Assembly (NCBI GenBank): GCA_902826835.1
Contig: CADEGH010000008.1
Coordinates: 54,404 to 118,403, forward strand
Length of the DNA stretch: 64,000 nt
Direction of reading: 5' to 3'
DNA from: an uncultured bacterium
Lineage (GTDB): Bacteria; Planctomycetota; GCA-002687715
A program made the position numbers and the translations under genes. Shown here piece after piece: positions 1 to 9,700 of the stretch; positions within the stretch are counted from its first letter, which is position 1; every line of letters starts with the position of its first letter. Under the pieces are notes generated by a model. That model had not been told where the DNA came from. It saw nothing but the letters and a program-made list of their open reading frames with translations, and did not search any database.

Positions 1-64
1 TCGGTGGCTCGGTGGCTCGGTGGCTCGGTGGCTCGGTGGCTCGGTGGCTCGGTGGCTCGGTGGG
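1..64 (+). repeat. Tandem octamer array (TCGGTGGC)n
   Basis: Seven perfect copies of the octamer TCGGTGGC are followed by one TCGGTGGG that leads directly into the dispersed hairpin repeat. The array is cut by the window edge, so its true length is unknown. The other copies of the dispersed repeat (near 6283, 10752 and 11058) have only two octamers at the same place, so this looks like slippage expansion of a motif already present in the element. Confidence 0.9.
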
Positions 65-165
65 AACGCGGATCACCAGATCCGCTCCGATGCCGCAGCC
101 CAGGGGCCCGTCACGGAGCGCCGCCGATGGCGCCAACCACCGGTCTGCAGCGATGGCTGGTCTTC
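57..165 (+). repeat. Dispersed hairpin repeat, copy A (truncated)
   Basis: The block begins with the hairpin GCGGATCACCAGATCCGC (68-85). It continues with the same body as copies B-D (CCGCAGCCCAGGGGCCCGTC and the following CGCCGCCGA block) to about 165, then diverges. The right-hand hairpin found in the other copies is missing, so this copy is truncated or decayed. It lies directly upstream of the kinase-SUMF1 gene. Confidence 0.8.
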
Positions 166-282
166 GGCACGGCGATCGGCGCGTGGATAGGTGAAGCGCG
201 GCTATCAATGAAGAGCGGATCCGGAGATTCGATCTTATTTTGCAATGACAATCGGGCCACTGAATCGGGTAGACTCCGCGGC

Positions 283-3087
283 ATGGGTAGTGCGGATCAA
301 AGTGAAGCTCTGATGGGTCCGGCGAAGGGAGTGCTGAATGCCTTCCTGCGGGCGTTTTTGGACGACCGCGACGGCGGCCGAATTCTCAGTAGTGCCGAGT
401 ACGAGGCCCGTTGGCCGGACTTCGCGGAGATGATTGCGGCCGAGTATCGCGAACTAACCCGGGAAGAGTCCGGATCCGGCACCGGCCGAAGCAAGGCGAG
501 CCGTCGAGCCCCCTCTCAATCCGTCCAGTTCGGCCGCTACGAGTTGCTCCGCCTCATCGGTTGTGGCGGACAAGCCTCGGTGTTCTTCGCGCGCGACGAT
601 CAGGGAGGCAAGGCCGCCCTCAAGATCCTCTCAGGAATCGCGGTCGCCCAGCCCGATAGTCTCGCTCGATTCCGACGCGAGGCCGAAGTCATCGCGAGCC
701 TCGATCATCCGGGCATCTGTCGGATCTTGGAGTACGGGGAGCATGACGGAAGCCCCTTCATCGCAATGGAGTACGTCGCGGGCGAGCCACTCACCGCCGC
801 CATTCCGCGGTGGGCGGCGGTGCGGGAGTCGACACGCTCCTCGTCCGACGGCCAAGATCCCACCCACCGCATACTCGAAGTGATCGAGCAGACGGCGATG
901 GCCCTCCACGCCGCCCACGAGGCCGGAGTCGTCCACCGCGACATCAAGCCCAGCAACATCATGCTGCGTCCGGACGGGACTCCGGTGATTCTCGACTTCG
1001 GAATTGCCCGTGGAGAAGAGGGTGGCGCCACGACTCTCACCCATACTGGCGAGGTGATCGGAACGCCCCTCTATATGGCGCCCGAGCAAATTGCGCCCAC
1101 GGGGCCGGCTCCGGACGGACGGGCGGATGTCTTTTCGCTGGGCGTCACGCTGTACGAAGCTCTCACCGCGCAGCGCCCGTTCCAGGCCCCTACCTACCAG
1201 GGCATTCTGGAATTGGTCCAATTACACGACCCTCCGCCCCCCAGTCATTTCGCCCCCACGCTGCCGCGCGATTTGGATCTCGTGCTGGCCATGGCTCTCG
1301 AAAAAGACCGAGCCCGTCGCTACGCATCGGCGCTTGAGTTTGCCAAGGACCTCGGACGGATTCGCCGCGGGGAACGGGTGGCCGCAGTTGCCCCGAGTGC
1401 GTGGAGCCGAGCGCGCAAGTGGATTCACCGTCACCCCCGCAAAGCCATGACGGGCCTGGCGGTGGTCGTGGCTCTGAGTGCGGCAACTGCTCTCGGTTTC
1501 TATTTGCGGGCGGAGGCGGTGTCCGCTCTCGCCGACTACCGAAGGCTGGCCGACGCGGCGACGGTGCTCCAACTGAAGATGGCGGCGGACGAGCTGTGGC
1601 CGCCCGTTCCGGAGATGATCCCTCGTTACGAGGCGTGGCTGGAGCAGGCCGAGGCGATAGCCCGCGAACTTCCCCATCACGAAGCGGAACTCCGGGAGTT
1701 GCGAGCGCGCGGAAGCCTGATTCAGTCCGACGACGAACCCCATTCGATTCTCGGACTCCAGATCGGGGACCTTCGGAGTCATGCTCACCATCTCGGCGAG
1801 GTCGAGTCGCGCTTTCGCCGTGAGCTTCCCGAAGCGGACTCCACCCGCGCTGGCCTGCTCCCAAAAAGCCTGCAGGACATCGCGAACTCCAAGGATTGGA
1901 TCAGTGGCCAACCCAGAATCCGCACACGCTGGAGTTTTGCATCTTCCGCCGACCAGTCGCGTCATGACATCGTGATGTCGATCGTCAACGACTTGCGGAA
2001 CTTACTCTCCGAAAATCGCTACGGCGGCGGACGCTTCGACGTCTTGAATCGACTGCAATTTGTTCTCCGCGCCCGGCAGCGCCTGGTGGATCAAGATGCG
2101 GCCGCCTGGCGAGAGGCGATCGCCCTCATTGCCGATCCTCTCCGGTCCCCGCGCTACCGCGGCCTCCGGATCCGCCCGCAGTTTGGATTATTGCCACTGG
2201 GATTGGACCAGCAGTCTGGCCTCTACGAATTCATGGACCTCTACACCGCCGACCCCGCCTTCGACTTCTCGGTTCCGGCGAGAGGATCCGATGGCAAGCT
2301 GCGGAGGGACAGTAGCTTTGGCGTCATTCTTGTGCTCATTCCGGGAGGGCGCGCATTCCGAGGGGCCAAGTTGCGGCCGGACGACCCCCCGTTCGGGGAC
2401 GATGTACCGGTGGACGAAAACTCATCGTCCCCCGGGGTTTTCGAACCCGTCGAACTTGTTCCTTACTTGATCGCCAAGTACGAAATGACGCGCGGGGAAT
2501 GGTGGCGCCTGACCGGAATGCGGCCGAGCCAGCATCAGCGCGGAGAAAACGATCAGGACTATCCTCTGGACTGTGTGACTTGGCTCGAGGCCGACCTTTG
2601 GCTGCGGCGCTGTGGCTTGGATCTCCCCACCGGTTACCAGTGGGAGTACGCGGCGCGAGCGGGGTCGATCTGGCCATGGCACACGGGGCGCGACCGCGGT
2701 TCGCTCGAGGGCTACGCCAATCTCGCGGGCACCGAGTTCACGACCTACGGCGAGGCTCCCATCAAATTCGAGCCATGGAACGACGGAAGCGAGCCGCCGA
2801 CCGTTGTCGGCTCTTATCTTCCGAATGCCTTCGGCCTGCACGACATCCACGGAAACGTCTGTGAATGGCTGCGGGATGCCCATCCGAGCTCTGTGTTCCG
2901 GCCGCGCGCCGGGGATGGCGACAACCTCCAGTTCAGCTCCGACGCCGCCCGACGTATCAAGGTCCAAAAAGGGGGGAGCTACCGGAGGGACGCCATCACG
3001 TCCAAGGTTGCTTTCAATCTCACCAAAGCCGCGGATGTGAGAGACTACGAATCCGGAATCAGGGCGATTCGCACCCTCCGCCGCTAG
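283..3087 (+). CDS. Membrane Ser/Thr protein kinase with C-terminal SUMF1 (FGE-sulfatase) domain
   Basis: A PknB-type kinase fused to a formylglycine-generating-enzyme-like domain, about 934 aa. The glycine loop (IGCGGQASV), the lysine in AALKIL, the catalytic loop HRDIKPSN, DFG and GTPLYMAPEQ are all present, so the kinase should be active. A single hydrophobic segment near residues 390-410 (MTGLAVVVALSAATALGF) puts the kinase in the cytoplasm and the C-terminal half outside. The last ~240 residues are SUMF1-like, with PTGYQWEYAARAG and GNVCEWL. The frame stays open to the window edge, but the upstream part encodes the tandem repeat, so the ATG at 283 is preferred. Its SUMF1 tail does not share the variable-region pattern of the next two genes. 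The substrate is unknown. Confidence 0.85.
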   Translation: MGSADQSEALMGPAKGVLNAFLRAFLDDRDGGRILSSAEYEARWPDFAEMIAAEYRELTREESGSGTGRSKASRRAPSQSVQFGRYELLRLIGCGGQASVFFARDDQGGKAALKILSGIAVAQPDSLARFRREAEVIASLDHPGICRILEYGEHDGSPFIAMEYVAGEPLTAAIPRWAAVRESTRSSSDGQDPTHRILEVIEQTAMALHAAHEAGVVHRDIKPSNIMLRPDGTPVILDFGIARGEEGGATTLTHTGEVIGTPLYMAPEQIAPTGPAPDGRADVFSLGVTLYEALTAQRPFQAPTYQGILELVQLHDPPPPSHFAPTLPRDLDLVLAMALEKDRARRYASALEFAKDLGRIRRGERVAAVAPSAWSRARKWIHRHPRKAMTGLAVVVALSAATALGFYLRAEAVSALADYRRLADAATVLQLKMAADELWPPVPEMIPRYEAWLEQAEAIARELPHHEAELRELRARGSLIQSDDEPHSILGLQIGDLRSHAHHLGEVESRFRRELPEADSTRAGLLPKSLQDIANSKDWISGQPRIRTRWSFASSADQSRHDIVMSIVNDLRNLLSENRYGGGRFDVLNRLQFVLRARQRLVDQDAAAWREAIALIADPLRSPRYRGLRIRPQFGLLPLGLDQQSGLYEFMDLYTADPAFDFSVPARGSDGKLRRDSSFGVILVLIPGGRAFRGAKLRPDDPPFGDDVPVDENSSSPGVFEPVELVPYLIAKYEMTRGEWWRLTGMRPSQHQRGENDQDYPLDCVTWLEADLWLRRCGLDLPTGYQWEYAARAGSIWPWHTGRDRGSLEGYANLAGTEFTTYGEAPIKFEPWNDGSEPPTVVGSYLPNAFGLHDIHGNVCEWLRDAHPSSVFRPRAGDGDNLQFSSDAARRIKVQKGGSYRRDAITSKVAFNLTKAADVRDYESGIRAIRTLRR

Positions 3088-3183
3088 TCCGCCTGGGACC
3101 GTGCCGCGGCTCCGGTGCATCCGGGTGCCGCCGTGCGGTGGTTGACACCGGGACACGGCGCGGCCAGACTGTGGGCGACGAAC

Positions 3184-6078
3184 ATGGGCAACGCGAATCG
3201 GGTGTTTCTGAGTCACACCGGGGAGTTCGGGGAGTTCCCGACGGGGCGGTCCTATATTCAGGCGGCGATTGACGCCGTGAATGCGGCGCGCTGTGCGCCC
3301 ACCGACATGAAGTACTTCGGCGCTCGGGATGACCAGCCCGCGCAGGTGTGCATCGACGAGGTGGGACAGGCCGATGTCTATGTCGGGATCCTGGGATTTC
3401 GGTACGGGTCGAGGGTGAAGGACCGGCCGGAGATTTCCTACACGGAGTTGGAGTTTGAGGAGGCTCTGAAGTCCCAGAAGCGGATGCTTCTGTTTCTGCT
3501 GCACGACGAGGCCGAAGTTTCGCGCCCGTTTCATAAGCAGGTCAATGCCGCGGAAGACGAAGGAAAGCAGGTCGAATTCCGCAAGCGCGTCCAATCGTGC
3601 GGCAAGACCTGTGACACATTCACGACTCCGGACGATCTTCGCACGAAGCTCCTGGGTGCCCTCTACAGGCTATTCGGAAGCGGAGGTGTGGCCGAGGCCG
3701 AGGACCCCATCGAGGTCTACCGCCGCCACATCGCCACGGTGATGGATCAGCCGCTGCCGTTCTTCGGCGGGCATGCGCTGCACGAACTTCACGTCGAACT
3801 GGCGGTGGACCGGTCGAAGCGCGTTCGGGATCAGAAGTCGGAAGATCGGAAGGTCTTCGACTCGCGGTCGGGGGTGCCAATCCTCAGCTTGGTCGGAAGT
3901 GACCGGAGTGCCAAGCGCGGCCTGCGCTGGCTGCTCGTGGGTGATGCCGGATCAGGGAAATCCACCTCGCTCCGCTTCTTGGCGCGGGAGCTGGCGCGCG
4001 ACCCGGACAACAAGCTGGCCGCTCCCGGGCTCGGCCTCATTCCGATCTTCCTGTCGTGCTCGCATTGGGCCCGAAAGCGCGAGCATCCTTTGGTGGCGGC
4101 GGCCAATAGCGCGGCGAGTGCATTCATCACGCCTCCATTGCAACCTCTCGCAACCCACTTGCGTCGGGCCGCCAAGACCTGTGGTCGCGTCTGGTTTCTG
4201 TTCGACGGACTGGACGAGCTTGATCAGGAAACGGCTCTGGAGTTCAAGGGCGCCCTCAGCAGTTGGATCGCGGAGATGCCCCAGGCTGGATTCATCGTCA
4301 GCTCGCGCGAGAGCACCACCCTCGGCGAGGAGTTTCAGACTTGCCAGATCTTGGAGTTGGATCGGGCTTCCCAGCTCGAACTCGTGGGCCGGTGGGTGGG
4401 AACCCCGGACCAGGCTCGGACTATCCTCCAACGCATTCCGATCGGCATTGAAGTCGAGTTGCGGCGGCCCCTCTTCCTCACCTTGTTCACGAAGCTTGCG
4501 CTCCGCTCGGATTCCCCGCTTCCGACCAGTCGGGCCGGCCTGCTCCGGGACTCGATCGATCACCTTCTGGATCACGGGTACAGCCAGCCGCCGCGTCAGG
4601 TTCGCAATGCCGAGGACGCCTCCAAGATCCTGGCGGCGCTTGCTTACAAATTTCAGTTCGAAGGAACCGAGGAGTGGGAAGACGCGAAACTAGCTTCCGC
4701 AGTGGGGGACCTCTGCAAGAAGCGCCCCAAGATCTATGGGGTGGCCCTCAACCAGTGGTGGGACAACCAAGTCAGCACCTTTCTGGAAGACCTGCGCCAC
4801 ACTCGCATCCTCGCACCCGATGGCGAAGCCGGAACTGCCTGGCGTTTCCTGCACCGCTCCTTCCATGAATACCTGGCCGCGACCGCGCTGGCCAAACGCA
4901 AGGTCTCTGCAATCGAGGCCTTGCTCGAAAGAGTCGGGGACGACACCCCACGCTTCGGAGGCACGCTCGCCCTGCTCGCCGAGCTCACCAGCGATGCGAA
5001 GTACCGCAAGGAATTGCTCGACCTCTTGCAGGCGAAGAACCCCCGCCTCCTGATCCAAGTCTTGCGCGGTGCCGGCACCATCTCCATCGACGAGTGCCTG
5101 CTGCGGCTCTCCAGACTTCCAGTGGAGGAGAACAAGAGGGAAACCTGGGAGGGAAACGACGTCCGCGCCATCGTCCACCGTCGCCTGACTGCGGGCGATC
5201 GGCCGGAGAAACTCCAGGCGGCGGTGATCCGGGCCGCAGGCACCCAGTTCTCGCACCTCCTCGCTCACGCCTACCTGGCCTACGGACTCGAGCAGAACGG
5301 CATCGCGCTCGATCGCCCCCAATTCTTCACCGCAATCGGCCGCTGGCCCGGGCATGAGCCAAGGAGGCCGTCGCTGAAGCGCATTCCCCCCGATCCGAGT
5401 CAAACCGAGTTCACCTTCGACATGGGTAGCCCCGAGCCTTTGCCTGGAGCCGAAGATGGTGACCCGGTTTCCGGGTACTCCCGGGAACGCCCCATCCATC
5501 CAGTAACCCTTACCTGGTTCGAACTCGCCGAGACTCCCGTCACGGTGCAGGAGTACCAGCTCTTTGATCGCGATCACGGAGGCTCTTACCCACAACATCC
5601 CGTGACCGAGGTTTCCTGGTGGGAAGCTTGGCTCTACTGCCGTTGGCTGGGCGGCCATCTTCCTACCGAAGCCCAGTGGGAGGCAGCCTGCCGGGCCGGG
5701 ACTTCCACTCCTTGGTGGGGCGGCGCGAGCGAAGAGGAGGTCAGCGGTCAGGAGTGGTACCGCCGCAACCAGAAGCCCAAAATCTGGCCAGTCGGCCAGT
5801 GTCGAAGCGATCGCCACCCCTGGGGCTTGCAGGACATGAACGGACTCGTCTGGCAGTGGTGTCACGACTGGCTCGGCGATTACACCCCAGACCCTGCGCA
5901 CGATCCCGCTGGCCCCCAGCATGGCTCCGACCGTGTCCCGCGCGGCGGTTCCTTCGGGTTCTACGCGTCGAGGGCGCGGTCCGCCTACCGCTTCGGGCTC
6001 GAGCCCTGGTGGCGGTTCGACGACGTCGGCTTCCGGGTCTGCTTCCCGCGCGCCCTGAGCTCGACCTTCGATCCTTGA
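3184..6078 (+). CDS. DUF4062-NACHT-SUMF1 sensor protein, putative DGR target
   Basis: A 964-aa multidomain protein. The N-terminal ~110 residues match DUF4062, a TIR-like fold (VFLSHTGEF, DVYVGILGFRYGS, ISYTELEFEEAL). A NACHT/STAND NTPase follows, with Walker A GDAGSGKST (about 250) and Walker B WFLFDGLDELD (about 335), then a helical arm with FLHRSFHEYLAATALA (about 552). Residues ~740-964 are a SUMF1/C-type-lectin-like domain (PTEAQWEAACRAGT, MNGLVWQWC, RGGSFG...GFRVCFP). This matches the plan of STAND immune-type sensors: effector, signalling NTPase, ligand-binding tail. The tail carries a putative DGR variable region. It faces a convergent partner with a nearly identical 3' end. The start at 3184 is preferred because DUF4062 begins right after it; the frame opens at 3115. 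Confidence 0.85.
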   Translation: MGNANRVFLSHTGEFGEFPTGRSYIQAAIDAVNAARCAPTDMKYFGARDDQPAQVCIDEVGQADVYVGILGFRYGSRVKDRPEISYTELEFEEALKSQKRMLLFLLHDEAEVSRPFHKQVNAAEDEGKQVEFRKRVQSCGKTCDTFTTPDDLRTKLLGALYRLFGSGGVAEAEDPIEVYRRHIATVMDQPLPFFGGHALHELHVELAVDRSKRVRDQKSEDRKVFDSRSGVPILSLVGSDRSAKRGLRWLLVGDAGSGKSTSLRFLARELARDPDNKLAAPGLGLIPIFLSCSHWARKREHPLVAAANSAASAFITPPLQPLATHLRRAAKTCGRVWFLFDGLDELDQETALEFKGALSSWIAEMPQAGFIVSSRESTTLGEEFQTCQILELDRASQLELVGRWVGTPDQARTILQRIPIGIEVELRRPLFLTLFTKLALRSDSPLPTSRAGLLRDSIDHLLDHGYSQPPRQVRNAEDASKILAALAYKFQFEGTEEWEDAKLASAVGDLCKKRPKIYGVALNQWWDNQVSTFLEDLRHTRILAPDGEAGTAWRFLHRSFHEYLAATALAKRKVSAIEALLERVGDDTPRFGGTLALLAELTSDAKYRKELLDLLQAKNPRLLIQVLRGAGTISIDECLLRLSRLPVEENKRETWEGNDVRAIVHRRLTAGDRPEKLQAAVIRAAGTQFSHLLAHAYLAYGLEQNGIALDRPQFFTAIGRWPGHEPRRPSLKRIPPDPSQTEFTFDMGSPEPLPGAEDGDPVSGYSRERPIHPVTLTWFELAETPVTVQEYQLFDRDHGGSYPQHPVTEVSWWEAWLYCRWLGGHLPTEAQWEAACRAGTSTPWWGGASEEEVSGQEWYRRNQKPKIWPVGQCRSDRHPWGLQDMNGLVWQWCHDWLGDYTPDPAHDPAGPQHGSDRVPRGGSFGFYASRARSAYRFGLEPWWRFDDVGFRVCFPRALSSTFDP

Positions 6079-6106
6079 GATCGGTGCCGGAGTGACATCC
6101 CTTTCC
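5950..6106 (+). other. Putative DGR variable region and constant (IMH-like) tail, copy 1
   Basis: Codons 5959-6027 correspond to the region at 6697-6765 on the opposite strand. The two differ at 24 of 69 positions, and all 14 affected codons change the amino acid. The intervening codons (such as GCG TCG AGG GCG and TCC GCC TAC CGC) are identical. The next 54 nt (6028-6081) differ at one position and extend over the stop codon; similarity fades after CCCTTTCC (6106). Fourteen of the 24 differing positions have an A in one copy, as expected if both derive from an adenine-rich template. The position in RGGSF...SAYR...GFRV is the classical DGR variable site of C-type-lectin domains. Confidence 0.8.
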
Positions 6107-6165
6107 GCCTGACGGACGTTTTGGCCACCCTCGCGACGTCGGTGGTGAACTGACATCGGTACCGA

Positions 6166-6550
6166 GCGGATCTGGTGATCCGCGGTCCCGTGGACGGCCG
6201 GGTCTGCGCCCCCTTGGCCGAGGTCCTCCCGCCTCGCAAAGGCGAGGCCGACCGAGGTTTATTGATCTCGCAACTCGTTTCGAGGCGGTGGCTCGGTGGG
6301 AGCGCGGATCACCAGATCCGCTCCGATGTCGCAGCCCAGGGGCCCGTCACGGAGCGCCGCCGACGACGACAACCATTGGCTTGCGGCGGTCGTGCCTTGC
6401 ATGAGGCAAGGCAATCACGTGGTGGACAGGTTGCCCGCGTGACGCACACTGGCCAGCGGTTCTGGAGCGCGAGTCACGCGGCCGTCGGAACTTCTGTTCT
6501 TGGATGCGGTGGTCCACTCGTGTCGGTAGCGGGCGGATCTGGTGATCCGC
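6166..6550 (+). repeat. Dispersed hairpin repeat, copy B (with leading right end)
   Basis: Order: a right-type hairpin GCGGATCTGGTGATCCGC (6166-6183), a 120-nt linker, a left-type hairpin (6304-6321), the element body, and a second right-type hairpin (6533-6550). The 120-nt linker matches in length and partly in sequence the linker between copies C and D, including CTCGC...GGCGAGGCCGAC. The body here is about 60 nt longer than in C and D. This suggests a tandem array in which the first body was lost, leaving one right end. It fills the gap between the two convergent sensor genes; no protein-coding gene is visible in 6079-6645. Confidence 0.85.
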
Positions 6551-6617
6551 GGTCCCATCGGTGGACCGCTCCGGCGCTACGGCACTAGGTGACTCGTGGC
6601 CGGAATGGGCGACATCG

Positions 6618-6774
6618 GGAAAGGGATGTCGAACCGGCACCTATCTCAAGGATCGAAAGTCGAGCTCAGGGCGCGCGGGAAGCAGACCCGGAAGCCGATG
6701 GTGGTGTCGTGCCGGCTGGGTCCGAACCAGTCGCGGTAGGCGGACTGCGCCCTCGACGCCACGTCCCCGAAGGA
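6618..6774 (-). other. Putative DGR variable region and constant (IMH-like) tail, copy 2
   Basis: The minus-strand counterpart of the region at 5950-6106. The variable codons are 6765-6697 and the constant tail runs from 6696 through the stop codon (6646-6648) to about 6618. Both genes end in the same nine residues, RALSSTFDP, and the DNA identity continues past the stop, which protein-level selection does not explain. Upstream of TCC TTC GGG the genes differ at synonymous sites as ordinary paralogues do, so the block looks homogenised from a common template. Confidence 0.8.
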
Positions 6775-9700
6775 GCCGCCGCGCAGAACACGGTCGGATC
6801 CACGGGAGGGGCCGCCTGGATTCAACTGAGTCCCGCTCGGATAGTCGCCGCGCCAGTCTTTGCACCACTGCCAAACGAGTCCGGTCATGTCCTGAAGTTT
6901 CCACGGGTGTCTGTCGCCACGGCACTCTGCGACCGGCCATGGCCTTCTCTGGAGATTGCGACGATACCACTCGTACCGCTGGATCTCGGTTTCGGTGTTG
7001 CCGCACCACCAGTTGGTGTTGGTGCCGGCTCGGCAGGCCACCTCCCACTGGGCTTCGGTCGGAAGGTCGCCGCCAATCCAGCGGGCGAAGAGCCAGGCTT
7101 CCCACCAATTGACCCCGGTAGCGGGCAAGCGGGGATTCATGGACTGCGAGCGTGCGGGATCGAGGGCCCTAAATTCTTCGAAGGTCACGGCCGTTTCGCC
7201 CAGATCGAACCTCGTGAGGGTGGTGTCTGGGGTGTGTCCATCGGAACCGGGGTTGCTGGGGTGGCGCCGGAAGGAGCAGGAGTCGGCATCGCCCGGGGGA
7301 ATACGAACTCGGGAAATGGTCGGTCGCTCGCTTGAGAATTGGCCTCCAACGACGGCGAAGAAGCGTTCGGCCAGGGCATTCTGGTCAGTGAGGGTGGGGG
7401 ATTTGTTGGCTCTGCGGTGGCAGTGAAGCTGAAGGGACTCCAGGGCATAGAGCAGGCAGGCGTGATCGGTAAGCAGCAGGGAGCCAGCGGGATGTGGGCG
7501 TCGCTTCACCCATCCATGCACCTCTGTCTCGATGGTCTCGTAGCTGAGATCGCTACCCCAGCCTTTCAGGCCGGCGGAGAGTCGATCACCGTCGCGATCC
7601 TTGGCGCTGAATAAGAGGTCGAGGCCTTGCGAAATACTGAGGGTTTCCACTTCGGGGAGTGCGCGCCAAAATAGCTCCGGCTTCGTGCCCTGCAGCTTGA
7701 GGAGGAGGGGGGAGACTTGGGCTTCGGGAATTGCGCCCGCAAGAAATGCGAACACCTCGGCGAACGACAGGAATCCCGGCAGCTTGCTGATTTCGGCGAG
7801 TGCTGGTTCCCATGCGAGGCTCGCCTCAGTCGTCGGATTCAGGAATTCCGAAGCCAGAAACTCCTGGAAGGTCCGATGCAAGAAAGTCCAAGGTTGGTCG
7901 GAACGGAGAAGGGGGCCGAAGAGGCCCGAGCGCTCCGAAACCTCGTTGAGAAAGAGAGTCCCGTCCTTGTCCCAGGTATCGAGCAGGGCTCTCGTTTTGT
8001 CGGTGAGAGAATCCTGCAAAGCGCGGAAGAAGTCGGTTCGCTTCCAGAGGGGAGTTTCCTTGGACGAGCATTGGCGGAGCAGAAGATGGTAGGCCAGAGC
8101 GGGGAGAAGCAACTTCACGGCTTCCACGTTGCGCACACCGGGAGCGCGGGCCTCGGCCGACTCTTCGGCGGACTGTCGTCGCTCGAGAAGGCAATCGATG
8201 GCGGCGGAGTAGAGTTCGCGACGTCGACGGGGAATCTCGCGGCCGGCCCGCACGAGGTCGGCAACGAGGCTCAGGATGAGGGGTGAGCCCAGAATGCCAC
8301 TGAGGGCGGGGCTTCCTTGGAGTCGCTTGTAGGCGTCTGCCCCATCTTCCTCGCCCAGTCGCTTGACGAGGAACGTCCGCTGTTTGTCGGGGTCCAGCGG
8401 CCGCAGCACGGCGCCCTGAAAGCGGTCGGAGAACTCCTTCTGGTCGAAGCCGGAACCGCGGGTGCAGACGACGACCCGAATCTCGGAAGACTCCGGCTGG
8501 TCGAGGAACCGATTGAGGCGAGTCAGGACCTTGGTTTTGAGACCACCCAGCTCATCCCAACCGTCCAGGAGGAGGCAGACGCCACCGGGCTGGCGCGAGC
8601 GGGCGCGCATCGCGTTCACGAATGCGACGCGTCGATCCTCACGAGCGGAGTCGAACTCCTCGCCAGCGAGGTCGAAAATGTCGCGACCGCCGGCTTTGTC
8701 GTTGAGCTCCGCGAGCTTGCAGACGTGCCACAGGATGGGCAGCGGAGCGTCGGGGAGTTGGGCCATACTCCAGGCCAGATGGCGGAGCAACGTGGACTTG
8801 CCCGCACCAGGATCGCCGATGAGGACCAGGCGCCGATCCTTGAGCTGGGGAGCGGTGGTGCAGAGGCGAGCCTGGAGGTCGAAGTGAGCATCGCCTGGTG
8901 CTTGAGCTTCTCCGTCGAGGTCCGCCCCGGAGTGTCGGAGAGTGGCATGTGCTCTGCCCGGGGGAGCATCGGAGTCGAGATGCGGTTCTAAGCGGCGCGG
9001 GACGACTTGGCGCATGTCCACCGACATGGCGGATCCGCGAGTGACAACTTGTTGAAGCTCAAGGACGAGGCTCCGGCGCCACTGCGCCAACAGCTCAATA
9101 GGAGTCGGTGAAGGCTCCGGTTTCGAATTCTGGCTGCTCCCGGGGACGACCGCGGGAATGGCCTCGATTTTCTGGTGGAGTGAGGGGCTGTCGGTCCACG
9201 TGTGAGCTGGAACCGCTACATCGACCGGAAGCCGCGCTCCGGACTTCCTCAAGATGATCGTCGATAGCCCGTGGGCGTGAAGGTAGCCCGCCGTAGCCGC
9301 GTGGGAAGCGTTGTCGGGGCCGTCGCGATCATCTTTGGCTGCTTCGAGAATGAGCCAGACGATCCGGCCTGCGCCCCGAAAGCTGGATTGGAAATCGTTG
9401 AGGTTCCATCCTTGGGGTGGCAGCGCGATCCAATCGGGGCGGAGCGATCGGATCTCAGTGAGGTAGGTCTCGCCCACTCCCCGGCCGGCACAAAGCACGA
9501 AGGTCCGATCGCCTGGAGTGAGGGGCGTCGGCAGTGCAGGGTCTTCCTCCTCGTCCAGAATCAGCCGTTTGAGTTCGGAGAGGCCCATTTCCGGACAATC
9601 AGAGGGGAGGGGCTTCACCACCCAATTGTTCAGGGGAGGTTTGTCCACGAAGGAGGCTCGCTGCTTCCTTGCTGTGGCGAGCACGACCTGAACGCCGAGC

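Noticed and set aside
1..64. CRISPR array
   Set aside because: The repeats are 8-bp, directly adjacent and without spacers, so this is a simple tandem array.
2940..3087. Third DGR variable region at the end of the kinase-SUMF1 gene
   Set aside because: Its C-terminus (KGGSYRRDA...GIRAIRTLRR) does not share the framework codons or the constant tail of the two sensor genes.
4690..6156. 488-codon minus-strand frame opposite the DUF4062-NACHT-SUMF1 gene
   Set aside because: It is antisense to conserved NACHT and SUMF1 motifs and has no protein family features.
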